Shown here in pieces: positions 33,164 through 44,900 of a stretch of DNA of 64,000 nt (its first letter is position 1; every line of letters starts with the position of its first letter). The position numbers were made by a program, and so were the translations under genes. Source of the stretch: Coptis chinensis (taxonomy: Eukaryota; Streptophyta; Magnoliopsida; Ranunculales; Ranunculaceae). The stretch lies in NCBI GenBank assembly GCA_015680905.1, contig CM027382.1, forward strand, positions 1,488,001-1,552,000, in the 5' to 3' direction. Below the pieces are notes generated by a model. The model was not told where the DNA came from. It worked only from the letters and a program-made list of their open reading frames with translations, and made no database searches.

Positions 33164-34265
33164 GGCATAGTATACAATGTACCATCACCTTTTTGGTACT
33201 TTAGCTACTATACAATTTTCTATGCACTGCAGTATAATGTACTATAAATTTTGTTTCAGGTGACGACTATGACCTAAATTCTATTCAGCTAAAGCTAACG
33301 TGGCCTACACGTGTCATTGTTTTTGCTGGTGTGGTATAGAGTCATTGTTTATGTCTCCACACCAGCTCAGAAACTATTATTGAAAAACACCGACTCAAAA
33401 CACACGTCATCACCTAACAAGATTAAATATTCATCTACCATCCAATTTAATGGTAAAGATCTTATCTCATAACAAACTTAAGTTGTAATCTGAACTGTAG
33501 AAAGAAAAATCAAGATTATGATCCAATGGCGGACATACTTTAATTATTAGCTTCATTTTCTCCATCTTTTTCCTAATCCAGCACCTTCACCACCCCACCA
33601 CCAACCACGTACAACCACCAACACAACCAAAACATGATTTAAATTTTTTAATAAATTAAATCAATATATTTTTAATTTCCACAAACTAAATCACTCAATT
33701 GAAAAAATGCCCATATATCAATGAATCAAATACTCCATTATTAAATACCCATTTGTATGAATACACATTTAACCGTACAATTCAATCAACTTTCACAATT
33801 AAAACCCACCAATTGAGAAAAAGAAAAATTAGAGAAAGGGGAGTTCGACGATGGGTGCATTTACCATATACCAACAACCCATTTGCCGGAAGATACATAT
33901 ATTTTTAAAGATTAATAGTTTCATGATGACGAAGGAGTTGAGATGGTTCAAGAGACATTTGATTAAAATATTTAATTAGAGAAATTGGTTACCAATTATC
34001 TATTTATTTATTTTTTGGTTTTCTTGATTTTTGGTTGGGTGTTTTTAATGGAGGTGTTGAAGAAGGAGGAGAAATGGAAGAAATTGATATCACATGCTGC
34101 TCACGTGCATGGATTTTAGCTTGTGTGTGAGCACTTGACTGACTGAAAATGGGACCTAGTATCAAAGTCCAATAAAACTAGTAGTACAATGAACGAAAGT
34201 GTACAAAACAAAATTATATAATAGCTAAAGTGCAAAAATGGTGATAGTATATTGTATATTATGCC
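33164..34265. mobile_element. Foldback element with ~70-bp terminal inverted repeats
   Basis: The left arm starts GGCATAGTATACAATGTACC. The right arm read on its complement starts GGCATAATATACAATATACT. They remain similar through the shared ACTTTAGCTA(C/T)TATA(C/T)AATTTT segment. The interior has no recognisable gene. No clean target duplication was seen. The long TIRs suggest a non-autonomous Mutator-like element. Confidence 0.6.
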
Positions 34266-35560
34266 AATTAAGTGTAAATTAGAAAAGAGAAAAATACGTT
34301 ATGTCATTCTTCTTCTCCAGTAAGTCTCATCAACTCCACCAAAAATTTAAACTAGGGATCACAATCTTTCTATATCTCCATCTCTCTAAACCCATCTCTA
34401 ACCTTACTCCAACTTCTCACAACATTTTTTAGTTCTCCCACTTTTCACAACATTTTTTAGTTAAAAAGTTTTGAAGATGAATTGTGTAGAATTTAGGGTT
34501 TTTTAGCCCATGTATTAGTTTGCGTATTTGATTTGGATTAATTAGAGAATGGTTATTCATTTTGAAGCTCTCAATAAAAGTATTATTTTCAGTAATAAGT
34601 TTTTTTTTTGTTTTATTTAAATTGGGGTCTACGATACCAATATGAAATTTCAAATGGTGATTTTCTAATGAATTTGTAATATGTGTCTTTCTTGATCTTA
34701 CCATTATTCAATTTCAATCGTGGTTTTTTTTGTTCTATATATTTTTTTTTGAGAAAAGTAATTATTTTGTGGATTGTTAATAAACTACAATAAAAATGAT
34801 ACCAAACACCCTCCAAACTAGTTTTGATTTTCTTATACAATCTACACACTTGTCTCACCCCCTCTATCCAATTTATTTGTTATTCTCGTTGACCAAACTG
34901 TTTAACCTCTCTCCCCCTTTCTCTATCTTCACTCACTCTTCATTGCTATGCAATTAATATAATTAATTATTATATGGAATGGAAAGTGGTTAGGAAATAC
35001 GAGTTTCAACTAGGACGGTCAAATGGATTCGAATGACCATGTAATTAACCAACCCAACCAAACTAATAAAAAATGGTTTTGGTTTGATAATTTGGTTTTG
35101 TTTTGGTAATGGTTTCAATTTTGAGTTTCGATAGGTATTGATTTGGTTTTGGATTTGCTCTCTATGATTAATTTTGAATAGATTATATAAATTGTGTGGT
35201 TAAAATTAATTGATATAATTTGATAGATGCACGATAATATATGGGTTCGGGTTGGTTTTGAATACCCTATTGTTTTAAAAAATATCCTTTTAGTTTCAGG
35301 CTTTCAGCTACCCTCGAGGCCTGATATTGCTGAATCTTATATGGGGAGGTTGTAAGTTGTAACCTTTCGATAGTGGACCCAAGTGGATTACGTGAGGGTG
35401 ATAATGGGCTGGGCTTTGGACTAGATCTGACCGGGCTTGGACTAAGAGTTTTTAAATTTCACGCGGTTTGCTTATTTCCCACGCTACCCGGTTTTAGGAT
35501 TTGCTATATATATATTGAAGTTGCCATCTATTATAGAATTTGCTAAGGTATAATTTTTTG
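34266..35560. other. Intergenic, AT-rich, no gene recognised
   Basis: Only short frames without family resemblance; poly-A/T and TTTGGTTTTGG-type low-complexity runs near 35,070-35,160. Confidence 0.4.
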
Positions 35561-35564
35561 CAGG

Positions 35565-36290
35565 AAGAAGAAGCATTTGCTAAGGTATTCTCCATGCTTG
35601 TGAATTTTTCCATGGAATAATTCATGGCGTGGAGAAGTTTCACTTGGCAATTGTCTTTCCTATTTCATGGATTTTCTTTTGTATCAAACGAGATTTGCTT
35701 GTCAAAGTTCTCTTAATCACTCGTGAACACCAAACTTGCAGGTGCCGACTAGCAAAGTTGGTAAAACCTTTGGGTGATGATACCAGAAGTCTGGGGTCGA
35801 ACCCCGCCAACTTCAAAAAGTTACTGATCTCATTTAAAACAGGCTTGCCAATCAAAAAAACAAAACACCAAACTCTCTACTGAATCTTTTTGTGCTCCTT
35901 GTTGTAAAACTTTCACAAATATTGCCAAAACACATTTGACATAGAATACCTAGAGAAAAGAATTTTCTTTTCAAACTGAAAACCACAGTAATAGGCATTT
36001 GCTAAGGTATTCTTCACCATGCTTGTGAATTTTTCTATTGAAGAATTCATGGTGTGTTCAAGTTTCACTTGGCAATTGGCTTTCCTACTCTGTGGAAGTT
36101 CTTTTGTATCAACTGAGGTTTGCTCGTCAAACTTCTTCTATCAATCAGTCGTGGCCACCAAACTCTCTATTGAGTCTTTTTTGCGCAAATATTGCCAAAA
36201 CATGTTTGACAGAGAATAGGTAGAGAAAAGAATTTCCTCAACAGAAAACATCTTCTTTTCAAACTGAAAACCATAGTAACAGGCATTTGC
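35565..36290 (+). repeat. Tandem duplication of a ~300-bp unit
   Basis: The unit begins GCATTTGCTAAGGTATTCT at about 35,572 and again at about 35,997. Both copies continue with CATGCTTGTGAATTTTTC, a TTTCACTTGGCAATTG block and CACCAAACTCTCTA. A third partial start, GGCATTTGCCAAATTTTC, occurs at about 36,282. The first unit is longer only because it carries the SINE at 35,737-35,863. Confidence 0.85.
35737..35863 (+). mobile_element. tRNA-derived SINE with target-site duplications
   Basis: A 127-bp insertion with a Pol III A-box-like TAGCAAAGTTGG (35,750) and B-box-like GGGTCGAACCCC, ending in an A-rich tail ATCAAAAAAACAA. It is flanked by an exact 11-bp duplication AACACCAAACT (35,726-35,736 and 35,864-35,874). 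The neighbouring tandem copy at about 36,149 has CACCAAACTCTCTA without the insertion, which is the empty site. A truncated relative may lie near 6045-6115. Confidence 0.88.
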
Positions 36291-37440
36291 CAAATTTTCT
36301 ATACAAGTATTTATGCGTTAGGGCCCTGGAGTTATCTAATATAATGTGTGTCATGTGTGTTGATTTTTAAACCATTTGACGTGTTAAATCATATTGAGGT
36401 GTCCTTGGCTTGCATATAGAAGTAAGCTTATCCCATTTTAACCTCTTTAGACTGTGATATATCGTCAGCTGCTTATTTTATTATGTTGTTAGACTCTCAC
36501 GTTTCTGATCCATTTTCCAGTGTATATTTAGGGTGTTCATGTTAATAGCAGAATATTTTGATGTCCTACATCATTGAACCTCATATTAAACCTCTAGGCA
36601 ATGTGATCTTGTGTTGTTCCCGTAATGGAAATGCTGCTGATTGGGTCAAAATCCTACCTGTAATTCCTTTGAAGTTTTCTTTGTGATGTGTGATGATGGC
36701 AATTTGTCCCTGCCATCCCGATCTGATCGTGGTAGTTCAGATACATCTCAAATGAAGAACAAGTTTTCTGTCGGTCTTTGTGTAATTATGATGTTTGGAG
36801 CTCAACTTTTATATTGCCCCTATATGTGTATGTATGTGAGGTTGGTTTTCTTATGTTCTATTCCAAATACCAACTAAAAGCAAGTGAATACTCAGATATG
36901 TGACAAGTATACTCAGCTGCTTGTAAATACACTTCAGAGTATTCAGACAAATATTCGGAGTTCAGAATGCCATTCCAGGATATTGTTTCAAACTTTCAAT
37001 TCTATGTAAATACACACTTCATTAAAACTCTGTACTTCATTTGTAGATGGCTTTGGTTCAGCTGCAGCTGCAGCTTGCAGGTGTTCCAGATGTCTCATAC
37101 ACAGCTGTGGTATGTAGAGAGAGAATGTTTCACTCTTTGAGGCTTTCTTTTTACTCTATAAAAACAATGACGAAAGCTTCAAGCCTTATCTAGCTTCACG
37201 CTTCACTTAAATGAAAGAGGTTAGAAAGCAACAGTAAAGGCTGTGAACCGAATACCAGCGCCACATCCATCGTCCTTTGCACCCTATCCTTCAAATGGAA
37301 ACCAGGCAACTAGTTCTTATTAAACAGTTCCACACTTCCGCTCATGGAATTATAAACCCATCATAGTTTGCGCAGAGAAACAATTATCATTTAAGTTGGC
37401 TGATTGGCTCCAGGTTCATGGTTTACTATTCAAACTTTTG
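36290..37440. other. Intergenic; no gene recognised
   Basis: A short stretch at about 37,047 reads MALVQLQLQLAGVPDVSYTAV, which could be an exon remnant, but I cannot connect it to a family. Otherwise nothing identifiable. Confidence 0.3.
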
Positions 37441-38098
37441 TCCTATAAGCTGAAACGTTAAGCTGTTTTCTTCGACCAAGTTTAATTCTGTATTTTCTCC
37501 ACGAAGTAAACCGTAGTAACAGAAAGAGTGACATGCAATTAGAGACGTAGACGATAGATATGAGGAAAAGGAGCTTAGAATTTGAGCAATGCCACATCGG
37601 CCCATAGTTCTATTAAGAGTAATCATAGTATGAATGGAAAGCAGAATTCAACACTAGCAACAAGAGATTCTCCGACATTTGGCATAAGGGTATAATGTTA
37701 CTGGATGACAATTCAATCATGATATATGTCAGTGGGAACCACTGAAGAAACTCAAGAACACTCGGGGTGAATTCCAACTTCAAGTCATGGGGGTCAGTGG
37801 GTCAGTAATCACTAATATCTCGACAACTTAGCAACTGTATAGACTGCAATAAAGAAAGGAGGGGAAAAGAAGCATCCTAAAATAATTTCATATATATGAC
37901 ATAAAAGTTGAGCCCAGTGCTGAAAAAAAATGACTGAATTACATTTTCAACCTTCTACAAACTCAATGAAACTTCAATCCCGTTGATGAAAAAATAGTCG
38001 TTCGGGACGGGGCTCAAACCTAACAAACATGAAAGAAACAGAAACATGATCCAGCGAAACAGCAATAATATCCCTTCTGATTACGCTGTATATCTCCA

Positions 38099-40431
38099 TC
38101 AAGCAGTCCTTAATGGTGGTGAAACCAATATTACACCATCTCCCCTAACAAACAGATACTGAACATTTCTCTTCGTAGTCTGAAAAACAAACAAAACAAG
38201 AGAGCAAAATCATATTTATGATTAACGGTTCAAAACATCAAAGGCATAACTAAGATTAAACAATTAATAAAACACGTAGAGAAGTATTTGCGGTTTGACT
38301 AGATTTCTCTTTTCCATCATATGCAGTACCCACTGTTTTTCAAGTCATTTCCTTTCTTTCTAATTGTGATTTTTTTTCTTATGCTAGAGTGGATCATGTC
38401 GCAAAGAACAAAGCCTCTCATCACCTAAGTAGATCTTTCTTTTGTCAAACAAAATATCCATACGACGCCAATGAAGCGATCGATGAGTAGGTGACGAGGA
38501 AGACTACCAAGAGTTGAGGCTTGCACTAGATCATATGATGCTTAAATGCACAATGGTGTCAAGTGCAATTAATTCAGATAACGCCTGGATCATATATGCT
38601 TTATTTTTGGTGTGCACAATAATTTAATTAAAGCTATTTGGTTATACATTTAAGAGCTGCTGATCAAGATCATGAAGGCAATGAAGCAAACATTCGAGGC
38701 AGAAGCTTACAAAAAGGTCTTAACAAGGGAACTCTGTGCTATACATTAGCAAGAAAGAAATGTTACGTAAATCAACACTACCACAAAATCCTGTTAGACA
38801 TGATGTGGAAACTTCTAGGTACAATAAGGTCAACGGGTTAATGAGCAGAGATATAGGGTCACTGGGTAATGTAATCCAATAACGTCAACATCTCAAGAGT
38901 GTACAGAAATCAGTTTTTGAGCTACTCAAATTCTCAAAATTCCACAAATTTTCAAATCTCTAACTATGGTAATAGGGAATCTCATCAGTATAGCTAATGA
39001 AAGAATTTGCAGCAATGTTTATACAAGAATACAGACCTAACATAAGAGAAAAGGTATAGGGCTATATTTGTTATTTCCCTTCCTATTTATACAAGAATAC
39101 AGACTTAGGGGTAAGTAAGTAAACAAATTTAACATAACGGATTAGGTATGTGGCTATATTTGTTATTTCCCTTCCTATTATGGAGTTAAATATCACTTGC
39201 GGATATGAAAACCAACTGTACTTCCAAAGTAAAGACTATCAAGATTCCAAGTTAGAAAAATTCTAACACTCTTACAGATTCTTTATCAAGCAACATTTAT
39301 GCAAACATTTTAAAAATGATCTCAAGTGAAACCTTCCCTAAGGCATTAAATTCGCAACAACGCCAATTGAAAACTTAAATTAACATAGTAATGTAAAGAG
39401 TGGCATACCCGAACAATCTCCTCATAGGTTTCATCGTCTATCTCCACTGTCGTGATAGTTTCTTCAACATCCCCGAGTATCATATTCAAATGCTGGTCAT
39501 AGGCCTGGAAATTAAAACCACCACCAAACCAGTGAAAGATAGTTAGTAAACCTCAGATAAGTTTTGAGCAGAGTTCCCACGCTGCTTCCCTCATTTGTTC
39601 CTTAAAGAACCAATGATGAATGCACAAAAGGAGCAAGGGTGGGAGCTGGTGAGAAGATAACACACCAATTATATAAAGAAAACAATAAACAGCAAAAAAA
39701 TGCCAAAAATACAAACCCAGCATCTGATCTAACATAGTCTTCCAAATGTATAAGCCCTGCTCTCTATGTTCTTTTAAACTATGGAGGATGGTATGCTAAA
39801 CCAAAGACGGTTTATCTCTAAGAACCTTATGAAGTAGTGATGCCAAAAAACAACATAAAGTAGTATAGCTCCAACGCTCTCGAGACCATACAGGGGTAAG
39901 GTTATTTATTTAAACTTTCAATCACTATATGAATTTATCCATGCCATACTCTAATTTTAAACATTTAAAGGAACTGGACACAAACACTAAATTTTTTGTC
40001 TTTGATCCGTTTATAGATAAACTCCACTATATATCTACCCAAGCATAAACCCCATGGCTTAAACCCAAGTAAACATCCTAGACTGGGAACCACTCAAGGA
40101 TAGACTTCCCTAACCTAAAGAAACCAATAAAAAAGAGATCTTTACTCAAACAATCCAGCTCATGAGTACACAATGAAGACAATAACAAGCCTAACGAAAT
40201 ATATTGCAAAAAGAAGGGTATAATAATTTGCCTAAGTGAACAGAAGATTAACAACAAGCCCATGACATAAACACCCAGAGAAAATTAAGTAGAAAATGAA
40301 ATTACGTGAAGCTTTCCACGGAGTTCTCTGTCGGAACGAAGCTTGACGTAGATACGTTCATCAAGACTTAGACGTATGAGATCGAGTGGCTCTTTCACTG
40401 CACTCTCTTCTTCATTGTTACTACTCGCCAT
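38099..40431 (-). CDS. LSM3: U6 snRNA-associated Sm-like protein LSm3
   Basis: Three exons with canonical GT-AG introns: 40431..40306 ([20 protein letters not shown] to the end of Sm motif 1, RELRGKLH), 39504..39409 ([16 protein letters not shown] through ETYEEIVR) and 38179..38099 ([20 protein letters not shown], then PPLRTA and stop). The phases are 0 throughout, giving 100 residues, the usual length for plant LSm3. LSm3 is a subunit of the LSm2-8 ring that binds the U6 snRNA 3' end in the nucleus and of the LSm1-7 ring in cytoplasmic mRNA decay. The Sm1 and Sm2 motifs, including the FVRGDGV RNA-binding loop, are intact. A decayed copy lacking exon 1 lies at 1,625-5,465. Confidence 0.96.
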
Positions 40432-40867
40432 TGTTACTACTCTTTTTTTTCTTCTTCTTTCAGCCCACCCCAGTTTTTAACATTCGGCCGCTTATTTTGT
40501 TTGCCAGGAAATGCCGACTCTTTGTTTCGTGAAATGTCGATAAATCATCTGGCAATTGAAATGTAGACCTATGTTGAAACTTTCGATTCTGTTCTAAAAC
40601 GAATTTACTACTATTAAGTCCTAAAAGTCTTCAGTTGTTGTAATAATCTGACATTGGAGAGTATGACACTTTTTGAACAAAAAGTATAGAGAGATATACT
40701 ACTAGTTGATTTTACTATTTTTTTCATGCACACCACTAGTTTACATAGCACATAAAAGAGATATGAAGTTTACGAACTCCTTCCGCAAATCTAGATTTTC
40801 CCTAATGTAATCATACTATGACAGTGCTACACACTAAACATAAAAAGCTTGATTGATGAATATATTG

Positions 40868-41655
40868 AGGGATATTTGTTTTTGTCTATTATAAAACCGG
40901 TCTTATAACCTCTTATAAGATGTGTCCTGTTCCAGTGATTTTGGATATTTTTTTTGTTTGTTTTTTGCCTATTATAAAAGGCATTCTTAGAAATGTCTTA
41001 TAAGATCTTTCCAATTCTATAAGTACCAAAATTGGATCTATTACCCCTAGCCTCATTTATCTTTTTTTCCCTTTTCATTATCTTTTTCTTCAAATAATTT
41101 CATTGCTCTGGCCACCACCGCCACTGCTGCCACTACTACCACCATTATTAAGACTATCACCACCACTACCATCGTACTATTAAGACTATCACCACCATTA
41201 CCACAGTGCTATTAAGACCAATATCATCACCTTCACTACTACCACCACCACTACCACCGTACTATTAAGACTATCACTACCACCACCACCACCACCGTGC
41301 TATTAAAATATCTACAACTTCCACTACCACTACCACCACCACCACCGTGATATTAAGACCAATATTATCACCTCCACTACCACTACCACTGTCAATTAAG
41401 GTAATTTCTTAAAATCGATATTCTAATTATCAAAATTGATTTGAAACCGAAAATCAAATTATACGCTTGTTTCAAATTAATCTATTCAAGTTAAATATGA
41501 TATAAAATAGGGTTATATTTGTCAAATAATCATCTATAGAATGTCGTGTATTTATTTTTTTTTTTCTATTTTTACAAATGTTTATAAGAGGAACTTAAAA
41601 TAAAAAACAAACCACTTTATAAGACCCTCTTATAACTCAACCCAAAAAAACAAAT
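40868..41655. mobile_element. TIR element (MITE-like) with CCACCA-rich interior
   Basis: The left end, GAGGGATATTTGTTTTTG, and the complement of the right end, AGGGGCTATTTGTTTTTTTG, are inverted repeats. Subterminal CTTATAAGA-type motifs also mirror each other. The middle (41,110-41,395) is a run of CCACTACCACCA repeats interrupted three times by TATTAAGAC(T/C)A. It is missing from the second copy of the duplication. The target duplication is unclear. Confidence 0.6.
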
Positions 41656-42339
41656 AGCCCCTGAATCACTTTTTTGATAATCACTTATTCACTAACTAAA
41701 TGAAAGGACCATTAATGTCGAAGCTATCGATCTTACATTAGTTGCAATTGACAATCTTATCAGCTAGCAATGGTCATTTCTTTGTAAAATTGAACCAATT
41801 AGATGTTTATGAATTTGAATAGTCTCATTGAGAGAGTAGATCATTATATCCCAAATGCTTATAAAATAAGAAAAATGAATATCAGTCAGTCAACAAACAT
41901 AAATTTAGTTAAGCCTAAAAAACAGTGGTATATTAAGAAAATTGATGGGAGGAGGTAGATCTTTATAAAAATATGTGGTGTAAATAATCAAGTAATTAAA
42001 GTAGCATTTGTCTTAGTTATAGACTTAATAGTAGATTGAACCATTAGTAAAAATATCAAACACCTACAAATGAGAGAGGTTAGGTCGGATAGTTGGTGAA
42101 ATAAAATCTCAAACATCACAATAACTTTTGTGTTCCACATAATTTGGGGAAATATTACATTGACTTGTCGATATTTCGGACAATTCGACAAAATTATTGT
42201 GTATACGTAGAAGAAAACTAGTCACTGTTTCACCTAGAACCGTGACATAAAATGAGACACACAAAGTTGGTTCCACGCTAACCCTCAATTCAATGAACCT
42301 TCACCCAAAAAACTCATTTTTTCTCCAACCCAAAAAACT

Positions 42340-42860
42340 CATTAGGCAACCCAGGAGCTGCTGGTGCTGGTTGCATTCTTCGAGATAGCCTAGGTGGTTT
42401 TATCTTTGGTATTCTTTGCTCCTATTCAGTATGCTACTTCCATCTTTCTTTGAAGTTCTATGCTTTAAGGTTGGGTGTTCTTGCTCTTATTAAGTTACAA
42501 ATGGAGAATATTGTTATTGAAGTCGATTCAAAATATTTACATGAATTGCTCCCCAAAAGATGTGATCAGGAAGTCCCCATTAAATTAAGATTCTCTATGA
42601 TGACATTTGTGATGGCTTGAGTAAGATTCGCTGAAAAAAGAATTGAATGGAATTATCGTAAAGCAAACAAGGCTGGCGATTGTTTGCTTAATTATGCTTC
42701 CAATTTGGTGACTCATTTGAATTGGAGTCTTTGCATAGGATCATCTCATCACTCAACCTACTGAATTTACCAATGTTTTACCTCCTGGGTCTTTGTATTG
42801 GTGGAAGATACCTCCACCTTTCCTGGGTCATGTATTAAATTTGGATGTACAAGGTCATGG
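42340..42860 (+). pseudogene. RNase H-like (RVT_3) domain remnant
   Basis: In pieces, the plus strand encodes GNPGAAGAGCILRDSLGGFI, ALIKLQMENIVIEVDSKYLH and EWNYRKANKAGDCLLNYASN. These are the conserved strands of the plant RVT_3 RNase H-like domain, which occurs in LINE-derived sequences and in small host genes. The remnant is broken and has no upstream reverse transcriptase in view. It lies between the two copies of the 40.6-44.5 kb duplication. Confidence 0.7.
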
Positions 42861-44900
42861 TACTGACCGATTAGTACCATCTTATTAGTAATATATATAT
42901 ATGCCATTGGAGAGTACGACACTTTTGGAACAAAAAAAGTATAGAGAGCTATACTACAAGTTGATTTTACTATTTTTTCATGCACACCACTAGTTTACAT
43001 AGCACATGAAGGAGATATGAAGTTTACGAACTCCTTTTGCAATGATAGTGTTACACACTAAACATAAAAAGCTTGATCGATAGTACTCGACCATGTTTAG
43101 GATATAGAAAACGAGTGGTGGATACTCAAAAAGTAGTTACTCTATAAATTGTTTGGTCTCTTTTTCTTTAGAGAGATTGTCTCATGTGGCTGTTTCTCAT
43201 TGTATTTTTTTTCAACTCTCCCAATAGAATAAAAATCTCAAAAAAAAAAAAAACACACACACACACAAATCGACAAAAAAAAACCCGTATTAATAACTTC
43301 AAAAAGAAAAACCAAACTCAATTCAACATAATTTTATTGAAGAATCAAAGTGATGGTCGGTCGATTGGAATGGAGATGGGGAAAAAGAATTAATCATAGA
43401 CCATTTATGTTTTTTTTGTTGTTTGCTCCTCCTATTTATGATCTCTAATTTTAATCTGGAAAGATGAAGGGAGAAATTTGTGAGAGAAGAAAATGAGTGG
43501 GTGAAAAAGAAAGCTCAATTTTTTGAGTGTATAACTTGAATGAAATCAATGAATAATAAAATGATGTATTTCTCTCTCCTGTCGTTATCTCACATAAACC
43601 CAAATATCTTTTTTTCTGGTTTCACAATCTACTTGGTTTATACCCTATTCCCCAAATATCTTTTTTTCTGGTTTCACAATCTACTTGGTTTATACCCTAC
43701 TCGTTAGTTGTGGCCCCAATTCATAAAATGGACGGGAACACTAAAAACTAGTATACATGGTCTTATTCCACAGGTTGGTCAATTCATGCTGCCAATACAA
43801 ACCTAAATACACTGAGTCACTTTTTTGGTAATCACTTATTCACTTTTCAACTAAGTGAAATGACCATTAATGTGGAAGCTATCGATCTTACATTAGTTGA
43901 AATTGGCAATTTCTCAACATCAACACATTAACAGTTCAATTAACAATCTTGAACTAGATTTGAAAACCAAATATTTTGAACTTTACCTCGCTAAATCTTA
44001 TCAAACAGCAATGTTCATTTCTTTGTAAAACTGAACCAATGAGATGTTTATGAATTTGAATCGTCTCATTGAGAGAGTAGATCATTATATCCCAAATACT
44101 TATAAAAAAAAAATGAATATCAATCCACAAACATAAATTTAGTTAATCCCCTAAAAAACATTGGTATATTAAGAAAATGGATGGGAGGAGGTAGATCTTT
44201 ATAATATGTGGTGTAAGTTATAGACTTAATAGTAGATTGAACCATTAGTAAAAATATCAAACACCTACAAATGAGCGAGGTTAGGTCTAATAGTTGGTGA
44301 AATAAAATCTCAAACATAACAATAACTTTTGACAAAATTATTGTGTATGCGTAGAAGAAAACTAGTCCACTGTTTCACCCACAAGTCTAGAACAAGAGAC
44401 GTTGTGACCGTGACATAAAAATAAGATGGTCCCACACTATTAACCCTCAATTCAATGAACCTTCACCCAAAAAAACTCATTTTTTTCCCCAAGCCAAACA
44501 GAGAATAAGAGAAGCGTCTTCTTTTATTCTTTTTCGTCATCTTTAAATTTTTTACTCTCACTTGAAAAATGCTCGATTCAAATCTGTAATTGCAAAAATT
44601 GGCATCAGCTCAAATGTCAAAAGTTACAATCTTTAGTCAAGGTATCAATTCCAGATAAGTTAATTGGCGTGGTTTTTTATTTATTGCCAGTAAAGTTTCC
44701 ATATTTTGTTAGTTAAACTTTTATGTGAGGTGTATTAAGTGATTTTGTGGCATGCCATTTTTGATTGTTGAGTTGAAATTTTTAGAGATTTTACTATCCA
44801 AGTGTTTAATGACAGAGAATCTTTAGATTTATTGTGGAAGATGTGTTGGAATTAAGTTAATTGAGGAGAATATGAGATGAGTTTGATTGGAATGTGAGAA

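Larger units (their letters stand above)
40640..44475. repeat. Imperfect direct duplication ending at the trihelix promoter
   Basis: Two blocks recur in the same order and orientation. 40,650-40,855 matches 42,900-43,080 (GTATAGAGAG, TTTCATGCACACCACTAGTT). 41,655-42,315 matches 43,812-44,475 (GAAGCTATCGATCTTACATT through TTCACCCAAAAAACTCAT). Copies differ by indels. Between the blocks, copy 1 has a TIR element and copy 2 has other sequence, including a 53-bp tandem repeat (CCAAATATCTTTTTTTCTGG) at about 43,600-43,705. The second copy ends just upstream of the trihelix gene. Confidence 0.82.

Noticed and set aside
35737-35820. A tRNA gene suggested by TAGCAAAGTTGG and GGGTCGAACCCC
   Set aside because: The cloverleaf does not close, and exact target repeats and an A-rich tail show a SINE instead.
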